Assembly (NCBI GenBank): GCA_002480495.1
Contig: DLCG01000020.1
Span: 91,484 to 155,483, forward strand
From: Rhodobiaceae bacterium UBA7804
GTDB taxonomy: Bacteria > Pseudomonadota > Alphaproteobacteria > Parvibaculales > Parvibaculaceae
Direction: 5' to 3'
Length of the DNA stretch: 64,000 nucleotides
This document shows positions 54,801 through 63,416 of this stretch, one piece after another. A program made the position numbers and the translations under genes. Each line of letters opens with the position of its first letter. The stretch's first letter is position 1. A model generated the notes under the pieces. It had not been told where the DNA came from, searched no databases, and saw only the letters and a program-made list of their open reading frames with translations.

Positions 54801-57032
54801 ATGGCGGAAATGGCAAAGAAGTGGCCTGTTGCGGTTAATGCCGTGGCGGGTCTGGCGCTGGCCGGATTCATCGGCTGGCAGTTCATCGGCAGCGGTTCGG
54901 GCAGCATGGAAGAGACTGCGCCCCTGGCCGAGGCTCCCGCGGCCGAAAGCGAAGCGGCTCCGGATGTTCCCGTTCCCGCGACGAAAGCCGAAGGCGCGGT
55001 TGGCGTCGATGGCGAGCGCATCGCCAATGCGGACAGCGAGCCCGGTAACTGGCTCGCTCACGGCCGAACCTATAACGAGCAGCGCTTCTCGCCGCTCGAC
55101 CAGATCAATGACGGGAATATCGGGGAGCTTTCGCTTGCCTGGTCGCTCGACACCGACACGACGCGCGGTCTCGAGGCGACGCCGATCGTTGTCGACGGCA
55201 CGATGTATCTCTCGCTCAACTGGGGCATCACCATCGCGGTCGATGCGAAGACGGGCGAGGAGCTCTGGCGCTTCGATCCGGAAGTGCCGGGCGAATGGGG
55301 CCGCTATGGCTGTTGCGACGTCGTCAATCGCGGCGTCGCGGTCTGGAAAGGCCGCGTCTATACGGCGAGCTTCGACGGCCGCTTGTTCGCGCTCGACGCG
55401 AAAGACGGATCGGTCGTCTGGGAGGTGAACACCGTTCCCGGACCGCCCTATACCATCACCGGCGCGCCGCGTGTGTTCAACGACAAGGTCGTGATCGGCA
55501 ATGGCGGCGGCGAATATGGCGTGCGCGGCTACATAACCGCCTACGACACCGAGACCGGCGAGCAGGCCTGGCGCTTCTACACGGTTCCGGGCGATCCCTC
55601 CCTGCCGGTCGAGAATCCCGAACTCGAAGCCGCGATCCCGACCTGGAAGGGCGGCGAGTGGTGGAAAGTCGGCGGCGGTGGAACGGCCTGGGACTCGATG
55701 GTCTTCGAACCAGAGACGAACACGCTTTATGTCGGTACCGGCAACGGTTCTCCCTGGACGCGCGAAATCCGCTCGCCCGGTGGCGGCGACAATCTCTATC
55801 TCTCGTCGATCCTTGCGCTCGACGCGGATACGGGCCGCATGAAGTGGCATTACCAGACGACGCCCGGCGACAACTGGGACTACACCGCGACGCAGCCGCT
55901 GATGCTCGCCGATATCGAGATCGAGGGCGAGACGCGCAAGGTCATCATGCAGGCGCCGAAGAACGGCTTCTTCTACGTGCTCGACCGCACGAATGGCGAG
56001 CTCATCTCGGCGGAACCATTCTCGACGGTTACATGGGCAAGCCATGTCGATCTCGAGACCGGGCGGCCTGTGGAGACGGGAGAAGGCGAGTATGGCGACC
56101 GCACGGCCTTCGTGCTGCCTTCGGCAAACGGCGCGCATAACTGGCACCCGATGGCGTTCAGCCCGGAAACGGGGCTCGTCTATATTCCGACGCAAGACAT
56201 CGCCGGCATCTATTCGCTGTCCGAACAGTGGAAGGAGAAGGGCGAATTCACGCCGAAGAAGAACTGGTGGAACACCGGCATCGACTGGACGGACTATATC
56301 GACGCGATCAACGCCTTGCCGGAAATCCCGATGGAGAAGGGCTATCTCAAGGCCTGGGATCCGGCGACCGGCGAAGTGAAATGGCAGGCGGAATATCCCG
56401 CGCCGCTCAATGGCGGTGTGCTCGCCACGGCGGGGAACCTCGTCTTCCAGGGAACGGCCGACGGCTATTTCCATGCCTTCAAGGCCGATACGGGCGAACG
56501 CGTCTGGTCGCAGCGTATCCAGACCGGCATCGTTGCGGCGCCCGTCACCTATATGGTCGATGGCGAGCAATATGTATCCGTGCTGGCAGGCTGGGGCGGC
56601 GTCAACATCGTCTCGGGCGATGCGCGGACGTCGGCCGCCGCGAAATTCGGCAATGACGGGCGGCTGCTGACCTTCAAGATCGGTGGAGGCGAGGAACTGC
56701 CGGAGCTTGCGATGCTCGACCAGTCGATCCCGGAATGGCCGGCGCTTACGGCTTCCGAGGAGACTGTCCGCAAGGGCGAGATCGGGTATGCGACCTATTG
56801 CATGCTCTGCCATGGTGCGCTGGCGATCTCTCCGGGCGTGACGCCAGACCTGAGGCGCATGGGCGAAACCACGCGCGAGCATTTCCAGGACATCGTTCGC
56901 GGCGGCATTCTTTCCGACAATGGCATGGCGAGTTTTGCCGACCATCTCTCGGAAGAAGACGTCGAGGCGATCAAGGCCTATATCCAGAAGCGGGCGCTGG
57001 AAGACCGCGCCAGGCAGCAGCCGGTGAACTGA
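54801..57032 (+). CDS. PQQ-dependent quinohemoprotein dehydrogenase (alcohol dehydrogenase type)
   Basis: 743 residues. An N-terminal anchor or signal (VAVNAVAGLALAGFIGWQFIG) and an Ala/Pro-rich linker lead to an eight-bladed PQQ propeller: NWGITIAVDAKTG, the vicinal disulfide in YGCCDVV, GGDNLYLSSI with the presumed catalytic Asp, and repeated Trp docking motifs. A C-terminal cytochrome c domain follows, with CMLCH for haem c. It oxidises alcohols in the periplasm. GGAGG precedes the ATG at 54801. No pqq synthesis genes are in the window. Confidence 0.9.
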   Translation: MAEMAKKWPVAVNAVAGLALAGFIGWQFIGSGSGSMEETAPLAEAPAAESEAAPDVPVPATKAEGAVGVDGERIANADSEPGNWLAHGRTYNEQRFSPLDQINDGNIGELSLAWSLDTDTTRGLEATPIVVDGTMYLSLNWGITIAVDAKTGEELWRFDPEVPGEWGRYGCCDVVNRGVAVWKGRVYTASFDGRLFALDAKDGSVVWEVNTVPGPPYTITGAPRVFNDKVVIGNGGGEYGVRGYITAYDTETGEQAWRFYTVPGDPSLPVENPELEAAIPTWKGGEWWKVGGGGTAWDSMVFEPETNTLYVGTGNGSPWTREIRSPGGGDNLYLSSILALDADTGRMKWHYQTTPGDNWDYTATQPLMLADIEIEGETRKVIMQAPKNGFFYVLDRTNGELISAEPFSTVTWASHVDLETGRPVETGEGEYGDRTAFVLPSANGAHNWHPMAFSPETGLVYIPTQDIAGIYSLSEQWKEKGEFTPKKNWWNTGIDWTDYIDAINALPEIPMEKGYLKAWDPATGEVKWQAEYPAPLNGGVLATAGNLVFQGTADGYFHAFKADTGERVWSQRIQTGIVAAPVTYMVDGEQYVSVLAGWGGVNIVSGDARTSAAAKFGNDGRLLTFKIGGGEELPELAMLDQSIPEWPALTASEETVRKGEIGYATYCMLCHGALAISPGVTPDLRRMGETTREHFQDIVRGGILSDNGMASFADHLSEEDVEAIKAYIQKRALEDRARQQPVN

Positions 57033-57056
57033 CCGGTCCGCAACGGCTGGAACAAA

Positions 57057-57085
57057 AGCCCCGGAGGAAACTCCGGGGCTTTTTC
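57057..57085 (+). terminator. Rho-independent terminator of the PQQ dehydrogenase gene
   Basis: AGCCCCGGAG and CTCCGGGGCT form a 10-bp stem with a GAAA tetraloop followed by TTTTC. Confidence 0.92.
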
Positions 57086-57087
57086 TT

Positions 57088-58443
57088 TCAGTGCAGGACG
57101 AGCTCCACGGCGTGCGCAAGCGAAAGAAGCTTTTCCTCCGTATGCGGAGGAGACTGCAGCATGAGCCCGATGGGAAGTCCGTTGTCGTCCCGGCCACAAG
57201 GAAGCGTGATCGCGCAGAGGCCGAGCTGGTTGCCGATGGTCGTATTGCGCAGCGCCATCCGGTTGGCGCGGCCGTAAGGCTCGCCGCCGGGCTCGAGTTC
57301 TGCTATGGGCGGCGGCGCAATGGCGACCGTCGGCATGATGACGGCGTCGACGCCAGCCGTTGCGGCGAGATAGCGCGCTGCGATTTCCTTCCGCTTCAGG
57401 TCCGTGCGGATGATGTCTCCGGCGGAAAGCTTTTCGCCCGCCATCACACGCTCGAATACGGGGCGGTAGATCATCGCTTCGTTCTCAGCGAGCATGCCGC
57501 CCCATTGCGCATAGGCCTCGGCGACGAGACGGCTTCCTTTCGGGTCCCAGGCGAGCGCATGGATCTCGTCGAGTTCGGGCAGGGGATGTTCGACGATCCT
57601 CACGCCCGCCTTCACGAGGCGGCGGATCGCGGCTTCAAGCGCATTTGCGATCTGCGGTTCCACGCCTTCCCAAGCGATGCCTCCCGGCAGCCAGAGCGAT
57701 GCACGGCCCAGCATTGAAGGTTCGACGGGCCTTGCCTCACGCCCCTCCAGAAGGGCGAACAGGGCGGCTGCATCCGCGACATCTCTGGCAAGCGGTCCGA
57801 CCGTATCGAATGTCGGCGAAAGCGGGACGGTGCCCCCAAGCGGCAGGCGGCCCGCCGTGGTCTTGAGCCCGACAAGTCCGTTCCAGGCGGCGGGGATGCG
57901 GACCGAGCCACCGGTGTCCGTGCCGATAGCGCCCGCCGCGAGCCCTGCGGCGACCGAGACACCCGCTCCGGCAGAGGAGCCGCCCGGCACACGCTCGATC
58001 TTGCCGTCATGCGGATTGGCCGGTGTGCCGAATTTCGGATTGATGCCGAGGCCGGAAAAGGCGAGCTCGGTCATGGTCGTCTTGCCAAGGCAGACCGCTC
58101 CCATTCGCGTCGCCCGGGCGAGCGCCTCCGCGTCGTTCTCAGGCACACGGGTTTTCAGCGGGAGCGATCCTCCCGCCGTTGCCTCGCCCGCCACATCGAA
58201 GAGGTCCTTCCACGAAAGCGGCACACCGTCGAGCGCATGGCGGCGCAGCCCCCGTGACGCGCGCTCCGCCGCGGCCTCGGCTTCCGCTCTCGCGCGCCTT
58301 TCAAGCAACGTCACATAGATGCGGCGGTCGGGATCGTGCAGCGCCGCCCGCTCCAGGAAATCCTCCGTCACCTCGCGCGGGTCCGCCTTGCCCTCCTCGA
58401 AGGCGCGGCCAAGCGCGAGCGCGGTCATGTCGGCAAAGCTCAT
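57088..58443 (-). CDS. Amidase signature family amidohydrolase
   Basis: 451 residues. The Ser-cisSer-Lys triad is in GVPLSWKDLFD (Lys) and VPGGSSAGAGVSVAAGLAAGAIGTDTGGSVR-like sequence (both Ser; shown here in shortened form as GGSSAGAG and TDTGGSVR). It hydrolyses amides such as those in carboxamide degradation; the substrate is unknown. No GatB or GatC is adjacent, so the Glu-tRNA amidotransferase role is unlikely. Confidence 0.88.
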   Translation of the reverse strand: MSFADMTALALGRAFEEGKADPREVTEDFLERAALHDPDRRIYVTLLERRARAEAEAAAERASRGLRRHALDGVPLSWKDLFDVAGEATAGGSLPLKTRVPENDAEALARATRMGAVCLGKTTMTELAFSGLGINPKFGTPANPHDGKIERVPGGSSAGAGVSVAAGLAAGAIGTDTGGSVRIPAAWNGLVGLKTTAGRLPLGGTVPLSPTFDTVGPLARDVADAAALFALLEGREARPVEPSMLGRASLWLPGGIAWEGVEPQIANALEAAIRRLVKAGVRIVEHPLPELDEIHALAWDPKGSRLVAEAYAQWGGMLAENEAMIYRPVFERVMAGEKLSAGDIIRTDLKRKEIAARYLAATAGVDAVIMPTVAIAPPPIAELEPGGEPYGRANRMALRNTTIGNQLGLCAITLPCGRDDNGLPIGLMLQSPPHTEEKLLSLAHAVELVLH

Positions 58444-58542
58444 CTCTCTATCTCCCTATTCCGGGGCGGAGACTAGGCGGGCATGGGCCCTGCGTCCATC
58501 CGGCGCTTGCCTTCAGGCCCCTTCCGGCCGATCTTCCTTCTC

Positions 58543-59772
58543 ATGACTGAAAGACCGGATAGCGACATTCTCATCGTCGGCGGCGGGCTTGCGGGGCTTC
58601 CCCTCGCACTTGCCTGCGCGCAAGGCGGGCTCACCGTGACCGTGGTCGATGCGCTCGACCCGGCGACCGCGACGGACGCGAAATTCGACGGGCGCGTCTC
58701 CGCCATCGCCTTTGCCTCCTGCCGCATGTTCGACCGGCTCGGCGTCACGCAGCATCTCAAGGGCCAGATGCAGCCCATCAACGACATCATGGTGTCGGAC
58801 GGGCGCGTGCGAGAGGGGGCCTCTCCCTTCTTCCTGCATTTCGATCACAAGGAGATCGGCGACGAGCCCCTCGGTAATCTGATCGAGAACCGGCACATAC
58901 GCATCGCCCTGCAAAAGACGGTGGAAGCCGAGCCGCGCATCCGCCTCATCGCGCCGCAAAGCGTGAAGCATGTCGATTACGGTTCGCAGGTCACGGCGAC
59001 GCTTGCCAATGGCGACAAGGTGACCGCGCGTCTTTGCTTCGCGGCGGACGGGCGCTCATCGCCGACGCGCGAGGCGGCGGGCATCAAGACCATCGGCTGG
59101 GACTATGGCCAGACCGGCATCGTCTGCACCGTGGAGCACGAGCTTCCGCATGAAGGCGTCGCGCAGGAATATTTCCTCCCCGGCGGGCCCTTCGCCATTC
59201 TACCGATGGTCGGCAATCGCTCCTCGCTCGTCTGGACCGAGAAGACGGCGGACGCGAGAGCGATACTCGCACTCGACGACGCTGCCTTCGCCGAGGAGAT
59301 GCAGGCGCGCTTCGGCGACTATCTCGGGGCTTGTACGCCGGTCGGCCCGCGCTGGTCCTACCCGCTCACGCTCCAGCTCGCGCGCGACTATGTGCGGCCG
59401 CGCCTTGCCCTTGTTGGCGACGCGGCGCATGGCATTCATCCGATTGCGGGGCAGGGGCTCAATCTCGGGCTTCGCGATGTCGCGGCGGCGGCGGAAGTGA
59501 TCGTCGATGCCGCGCGCCTCGGCCTCGATATCGGTTCGCTCGATGTGCTGGAGCGCTATCAGCGCTGGCGCCGCTTCGACAATGTGGCGCTGTCGCTGCT
59601 GATGGACGGGCTCAACCGTCTCTTCTCGAACGACATTGGCCCCGTGCGCCTTGCGCGCGATCTCGGTCTCGGTATCGTGCAGCAGATCGGGCCGGCGCGG
59701 CGTTTCTTCATGCGCCATGCGGGCGGCGTCGTCGGCGACCTGCCGCGATTGCTCAAGGGCGAGGCGGTGTGA
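58543..59772 (+). CDS. UbiH/UbiF/Coq6-family FAD monooxygenase
   Basis: 409 residues from ATG 58543 (an upstream ATG at 58483 has no better ribosome-binding site). The FAD motif DILIVGGGLAGLPLALACAQGG is near the start, the NADPH/FAD DG motif is in LCFAADGRSSPTREA and the second FAD motif is LALVGDAAHGIHPIAGQGLNLGLRD. These enzymes hydroxylate the ubiquinone ring; the ring position is not decided by sequence. It converges on the DUF971 operon. Confidence 0.88.
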   Translation: MTERPDSDILIVGGGLAGLPLALACAQGGLTVTVVDALDPATATDAKFDGRVSAIAFASCRMFDRLGVTQHLKGQMQPINDIMVSDGRVREGASPFFLHFDHKEIGDEPLGNLIENRHIRIALQKTVEAEPRIRLIAPQSVKHVDYGSQVTATLANGDKVTARLCFAADGRSSPTREAAGIKTIGWDYGQTGIVCTVEHELPHEGVAQEYFLPGGPFAILPMVGNRSSLVWTEKTADARAILALDDAAFAEEMQARFGDYLGACTPVGPRWSYPLTLQLARDYVRPRLALVGDAAHGIHPIAGQGLNLGLRDVAAAAEVIVDAARLGLDIGSLDVLERYQRWRRFDNVALSLLMDGLNRLFSNDIGPVRLARDLGLGIVQQIGPARRFFMRHAGGVVGDLPRLLKGEAV

Positions 59773-59775
59773 GCC

Positions 59776-60138
59776 TCACTCGCGGGAGAGCCCTTCGCGG
59801 GCGAGTGCCGTGAGATAGTCCGTCCAGATCTTCTCGCTGTCGCGACCGAGGCGGTAGAGCGTCTCCCAGGTATAGAGCCCTGTGTCGTGGCCATCGTCGA
59901 AGACGATGCGCAGCGCATAATTGCCGACGGGTTCGAGTGCCGTGATGGCGACATTGGCCTTGCCCGGCACGGTCTTCTTCTGTCCCGCGCCGTGGCCCTG
60001 AACCTCGGCCGAAGGGCTTTCCACGCGCAACAGCTCCGCGGGCAGGCGAAAGCGTGCACCGTCGTCGAACTCCACTTCGACAACGCGCTCCTTGCGCTTC
60101 AGGCGGATGTCCGTCGGCCAGGGACTCGCGTCAGTCAT
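59776..60138 (-). CDS. DUF971 (gamma-butyrobetaine hydroxylase-like N-terminal) protein
   Basis: 120 residues. PTDIRLKRKERVVEVEFDDGARFRLPAELLRVESPSAEVQGHG and YALRIVFDDGHDTGLYTWETLY-like sequence match the small DUF971 family, often next to iron-sulfur or folate genes. Its role is not known. It starts eight bases within the end of the upstream Trm112 gene. Confidence 0.85.
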   Translation of the reverse strand: MTDASPWPTDIRLKRKERVVEVEFDDGARFRLPAELLRVESPSAEVQGHGAGQKKTVPGKANVAITALEPVGNYALRIVFDDGHDTGLYTWETLYRLGRDSEKIWTDYLTALAREGLSRE

Positions 60139-60343
60139 CGTCGAGGGAACGCGCTTCGTCCGTCAGCATGATCGGAATGCCGTCCCGGATCGGAAAGGCG
60201 AGGCGGGCCTTGTCGGAGATGAGCTCCTGCCGCTCGCGGTCGAAACGCAATGTCGTTTTCGTCACGGGGCAGACGAGAATTTCAAGAAGCTTCGGGTCCA
60301 CTTCCACTTTCGGCGCTCGCGCGCCTTCCTGCATTTCCGTCAT
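60131..60343 (-). CDS. Trm112-family protein
   Basis: 70 residues, with LLEILVCPVTKTTLRFD and LAFPIRDGIPIMLTDEAR, the YcaR/Trm112 fold. Only one Cys is left of the zinc set, as in many alphaproteobacterial members. Trm112 homologues stabilise methyltransferases; no partner is known here. It belongs to a leftward operon with the LON-domain and cnoX genes. Confidence 0.88.
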   Translation of the reverse strand: MTEMQEGARAPKVEVDPKLLEILVCPVTKTTLRFDRERQELISDKARLAFPIRDGIPIMLTDEARSLDDD

Positions 60344-60368
60344 CTCGTTCTCTCGTCTTGCCGCCGTG

Positions 60369-61052
60369 CTACTGCACGGTCGTATCGTTGGGGGAAAGTT
60401 CCTGCAGCGCCTTTTCGGTGAGCGCGATCAGCATCTGGTTGCGGTCTTCCAGCGTCTTCGCCTCCAGCAGCGCCTGCTTCTCGCGCGGTCCGTAGGGGCT
60501 GATCGTGCAGAGCGAGTTCACCAGCGTCTCGTTCGACGAAAGCCTTATCGCGCGCCAGTCGGCCTGCAGCTCGTGCGTTTCCAGATACTCCTTCAGGATC
60601 TCGAGCAGCCGTTCGCGGCTCACCTCGTCCTGGCCGTATCCCGCGACGAGGTCGTCGGCGAATTCGCTCCAGTTCACCTCGCATTGCCGGTAGGGCGTTA
60701 CGGCAGCAAGTTCGCGTTCGATACGGAAGCGCGAAATGCCCGTCAGCGTTATCACGATGCGCCCGTCGCCCGTCTCCGCGAAGGAGGTGATGCGTCCCGC
60801 GCAGCCGATCGCGCAGAGAGGCGGCGTCTTGCCCGCTATCTGCGAAGCGAGAATCGCCTCGTCGCCGTCGGGTTGCACCATGCCGATGATGCGCTCGCCG
60901 CGCAGCGCATCGTCCACCATCTTCAGATAGCGCGGCTCGAAGATGTTGAGCGGCAATTGCCCGCGGGGCAGCAATATCGCGCCGGCGAGCGGAAAGACGG
61001 GGATCGTCCCCGGCAGGTCCTCCACGCTGCGATATTGATCCGTGAGCCCCAT
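60369..61052 (-). CDS. LON substrate-binding domain protein
   Basis: 227 residues. IPVFPLAGAILLPRGQLPLNIFEPRYLKMVDDAL and GCAGRITSFAETGDGRIVITL-like segments define the N-terminal domain of Lon without ATPase or protease domains. Such stand-alone proteins may bind substrates or resemble cereblon-like adaptors. ATG 61052 has AAGGG directly upstream. It lies between cnoX and the Trm112 gene. Confidence 0.85.
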   Translation of the reverse strand: MGLTDQYRSVEDLPGTIPVFPLAGAILLPRGQLPLNIFEPRYLKMVDDALRGERIIGMVQPDGDEAILASQIAGKTPPLCAIGCAGRITSFAETGDGRIVITLTGISRFRIERELAAVTPYRQCEVNWSEFADDLVAGYGQDEVSRERLLEILKEYLETHELQADWRAIRLSSNETLVNSLCTISPYGPREKQALLEAKTLEDRNQMLIALTEKALQELSPNDTTVQ

Positions 61053-61062
61053 ATCCCTTGTC

Positions 61063-61974
61063 CTAGCTGAAAAGGATCGACGATAGGCGGCGGCGCCCCG
61101 AGAGCGTCGCCTCGTGCTTCGGGCCATAGGCGTCGAAAAGTTCGACAAGCTGCTTGCGGGCCGCCTGATCGTTCCAGTTGCGGTCGTATTCGACGATGAT
61201 GAGAAGTTCGTCCACCGCGCCTTCCTTGTCGCCGCGCGCATTGAGGGCCATGGCGAGGTCGAAGCGCGCCTGATGATCCTTCGGATTGGCGTCGAGCTTT
61301 GCCCTCAACTCCTCGATGTCGCCAAGGTCGCCCGCCTTTTCGGCCAGCGAGAGGGCGGCTTCGGCGGCGGCGAAGTCGGGATCGTTGCGCCCGTCGGGCC
61401 GGACCAGCGAAAGCGTCTGGCGCGCGCGGTCTAGATCGCCCGCATCGATATAGCAGCGCGCAAGCCCGGCGACGGCGGCCGGGTTGCCCGGCTCTTCCTG
61501 CACGGCCTGAGCAAAGGCCTGCGCGGCGCGTGACAAGTCACCCGCCTCATAGGCTTCGCGGCCCATCGCCACCAACTCTTCGGCCGGTGAGGGTCCAGTG
61601 TCGCCGGCGAGGCTCGCGATGAAGGCCTTCACCTGGCTTTCGGGCAGTGCGCCCATGAAGCCGTCCACCGGCTGGCCGTTCTTGAAAGCATAGACCGCCG
61701 GGATCGACTGGATACGAAGCTGCTGCGCCACCGCCGGGTGCTCGTCGATATTCATCTTCACGAGCTTCACGGCGCCCCGCGCCGCCTTCACCGCGTTTTC
61801 GAGCACGGGCGTCAGCTGCTTGCAGGGGCCGCACCAGGGTGCCCAGAAATCGACGATGACCGGCACCTCGCGCGATGCCTCGATCACGTCGCGGGCAAAG
61901 GTCTGTGTCGTCGTGTCCACAATGAGGCCGGCCGCGGCTTCCGCGCCGGCCGGATTTCCGATGATCGGTTCCAT
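61063..61974 (-). CDS. cnoX: Chaperedoxin CnoX (YbbN): thioredoxin plus TPR
   Basis: 303 residues. The thioredoxin domain has WCGPC (47-51) and RIQSIPAVYAFKNG, and helical TPR-like repeats follow (ELVAMGREAYEAGDLSRAAQAFAQAV and onward). E. coli CnoX has lost the first Cys (SxxC), whereas this protein keeps a redox-active CxxC, like the Caulobacter version. It protects proteins from aggregation and over-oxidation and works with GroEL. First gene of the operon. Confidence 0.9.
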   Translation of the reverse strand: MEPIIGNPAGAEAAAGLIVDTTTQTFARDVIEASREVPVIVDFWAPWCGPCKQLTPVLENAVKAARGAVKLVKMNIDEHPAVAQQLRIQSIPAVYAFKNGQPVDGFMGALPESQVKAFIASLAGDTGPSPAEELVAMGREAYEAGDLSRAAQAFAQAVQEEPGNPAAVAGLARCYIDAGDLDRARQTLSLVRPDGRNDPDFAAAEAALSLAEKAGDLGDIEELRAKLDANPKDHQARFDLAMALNARGDKEGAVDELLIIVEYDRNWNDQAARKQLVELFDAYGPKHEATLSGRRRLSSILFS

Positions 61975-62101
61975 GAGTCTCGTCTCGGCTTTCTTTCTGG
62001 GCTTCCGGGGCTATGCGCCGCCGGTTCCCGCTCCATAAGATGGAGCGGCATCTTTGAGAAACAATGGTTTAGCGGTCCTTCGCCGCGCCGCGCAAGCGCC
62101 G

Positions 62102-62635
62102 CTATCCGCCTGCCGCCGCAACAAGGTCGAGGATCAGCGGTTCGTGCCCGGTTTCCCTCAGGAATTGCATGAATCCGGCGCGCGAGACGGCCGTCGTCGC
62201 CCGGTTGTCCAGCGGGTGAAAATTCAGCCTCTCATGTTCGAGCAGGGGAGCGTCGAGAACGGGCGTGACGAGGCGCTGACGGTCGTTCACGAGCGCGAAA
62301 GGCGTTACGGAGCCCGGCCGCACGCCGAGAATATCCCACATGAGCTCCGCATTGCCGAAGGAGAGCCGCGCCGAGCCGATCGGTTTCGAAAGGCTGTTGA
62401 GTTTCAGCTCGCGGTCCTCTTCCGTGACGATCAGGAAGAGCTGTCCCTTCTTGTCCTTGAGGAAGAGGTTCTTGCAGAAGGCGCCCTCGCGTTCATGGGC
62501 GGGCCAGCCCGCGCGATGCGCCTGCGCTTCCTCCACCGTGTGAAGGGCAGGGTGGTCCCGCGTTTCGTGAGCAATGCCCTTTTCGGCAAGCCAGGCGAGA
62601 AATTCGGCTTTGGTCGTGATCTTCCCTGTCTCCAT
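62102..62635 (-). CDS. Prolyl-tRNA editing deacylase (ProXp-ala / YbaK-like)
   Basis: 177 residues with CKNLFLKDKKGQLFLIV carrying the conserved Lys, and the DHPALHTVEEA and GSVTPFALVND motifs of the PrdX/ProXp-ala group. It removes alanine mischarged on tRNA-Pro in trans. It stands alone on the minus strand, divergent from the tRNA-Gly gene. Confidence 0.87.
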   Translation of the reverse strand: METGKITTKAEFLAWLAEKGIAHETRDHPALHTVEEAQAHRAGWPAHEREGAFCKNLFLKDKKGQLFLIVTEEDRELKLNSLSKPIGSARLSFGNAELMWDILGVRPGSVTPFALVNDRQRLVTPVLDAPLLEHERLNFHPLDNRATTAVSRAGFMQFLRETGHEPLILDLVAAAGG

Positions 62636-62709
62636 GCCCCTTGATTGGCATGGGGCGGCGCGCCTCGCAAGCCGCCGTTAACCGGCGCTCATTCTTCGAA
62701 ATTCGGCTC

Positions 62710-62738
62710 TTGCAATGCCTCAAACGATAGGCCATAAA
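62710..62738 (+). promoter_or_regulatory. Sigma-70 promoter candidate for tRNA-Gly
   Basis: TTGCAA (62710-62715) and CATAAA (62733-62738) are 17 bases apart, 52 bases before the mature tRNA. Confidence 0.5.
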
Positions 62739-62789
62739 ACCGCCCTCACAGGCGGGTGCGGCCCTTTCGGCGGCCCGGCTGACCCGGAT

Positions 62790-62864
62790 GCGGGCGTAGC
62801 TCAGGGGTAGAGCACAACCTTGCCAAGGTTGGGGTCGTGAGTTCGAATCTCATCGCCCGCTCCA
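62790..62864 (+). tRNA. tRNA-Gly, anticodon GCC
   Basis: 75 bases with encoded CCA. The acceptor stem GCGGGCG/CGCCCGC, D arm GCTC...GAGC, anticodon stem CAACC/GGTTG with loop TTGCCAA (anticodon GCC at 62822-62824) and T arm GTGAG-TTCGAAT-CTCAT all fold as expected. A GGC-reading glycine tRNA. Confidence 0.97.
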
Positions 62865-62872
62865 GTTTGCGA

Positions 62873-62895
62873 AGCCGCCTTAAGGGCGGCTTTTT
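62873..62895 (+). terminator. Rho-independent terminator of tRNA-Gly
   Basis: AGCCGCC and GGCGGCT form a 7-bp stem with a TTAAG loop, followed by TTTTC and more T. Confidence 0.85.
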
Positions 62896-62912
62896 CTTTT
62901 CGAGGTGATGAG

Positions 62913-63410
62913 ATGGTTTCCGGTTCCGCCGCCTGTCCCTGCCGTTCCGGCCTCGAATTCGGCCAATGCTGCGAGCCTTACCTCAAGGGCGACAAGCTGC
63001 CGCCGACGCCGGAAGCGCTGATGCGCTCGCGCTACTCGGCCTTTGCGACCGGCAATATTCCCTATCTCGAAGAAACGCTGCTGCCCGGCACGCGGGACGA
63101 TTTCGACCGCCAGGGCGCGGCCGACTGGGCGGCGGCGAGCGAATGGACCGGTCTTGAAATCCGGCACACGGAAGGCGGTGCGCAAGGAGACAATGAAGGC
63201 GTCGTCGAATTCGTTGCTCATTACCGGCAGGCGGGCGACGAGCGCGTTCATCACGAGACCTCGACCTTCAAACGGCAGGACGGGCGCTGGTGGTATGTCG
63301 ACGGCATCATGGGCGTGCGGCCGCGGCGCGCGGAAAAGATCGGCCGCAACGATCCCTGCTCCTGCGGCTCGGGCAAGAAATACAAGAAGTGCTGCGGCGT
63401 GGCCGCGTAA
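62913..63410 (+). CDS. YchJ-family SEC-C motif protein
   Basis: 165 residues of the YchJ/UPF0225 family. CPCRSG...FGQCC at the N-terminus and NDPCSCGSGKKYKKCCG at the C-terminus are two zinc-binding SEC-C motifs flanking an NTF2-like middle (SRYSAFATGNIPYLEETL). The GAGG six bases before ATG 62913 is a good ribosome-binding site. Function unknown. Confidence 0.9.
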   Translation: MVSGSAACPCRSGLEFGQCCEPYLKGDKLPPTPEALMRSRYSAFATGNIPYLEETLLPGTRDDFDRQGAADWAAASEWTGLEIRHTEGGAQGDNEGVVEFVAHYRQAGDERVHHETSTFKRQDGRWWYVDGIMGVRPRRAEKIGRNDPCSCGSGKKYKKCCGVAA

Positions 63411-63416
63411 AGCGTC

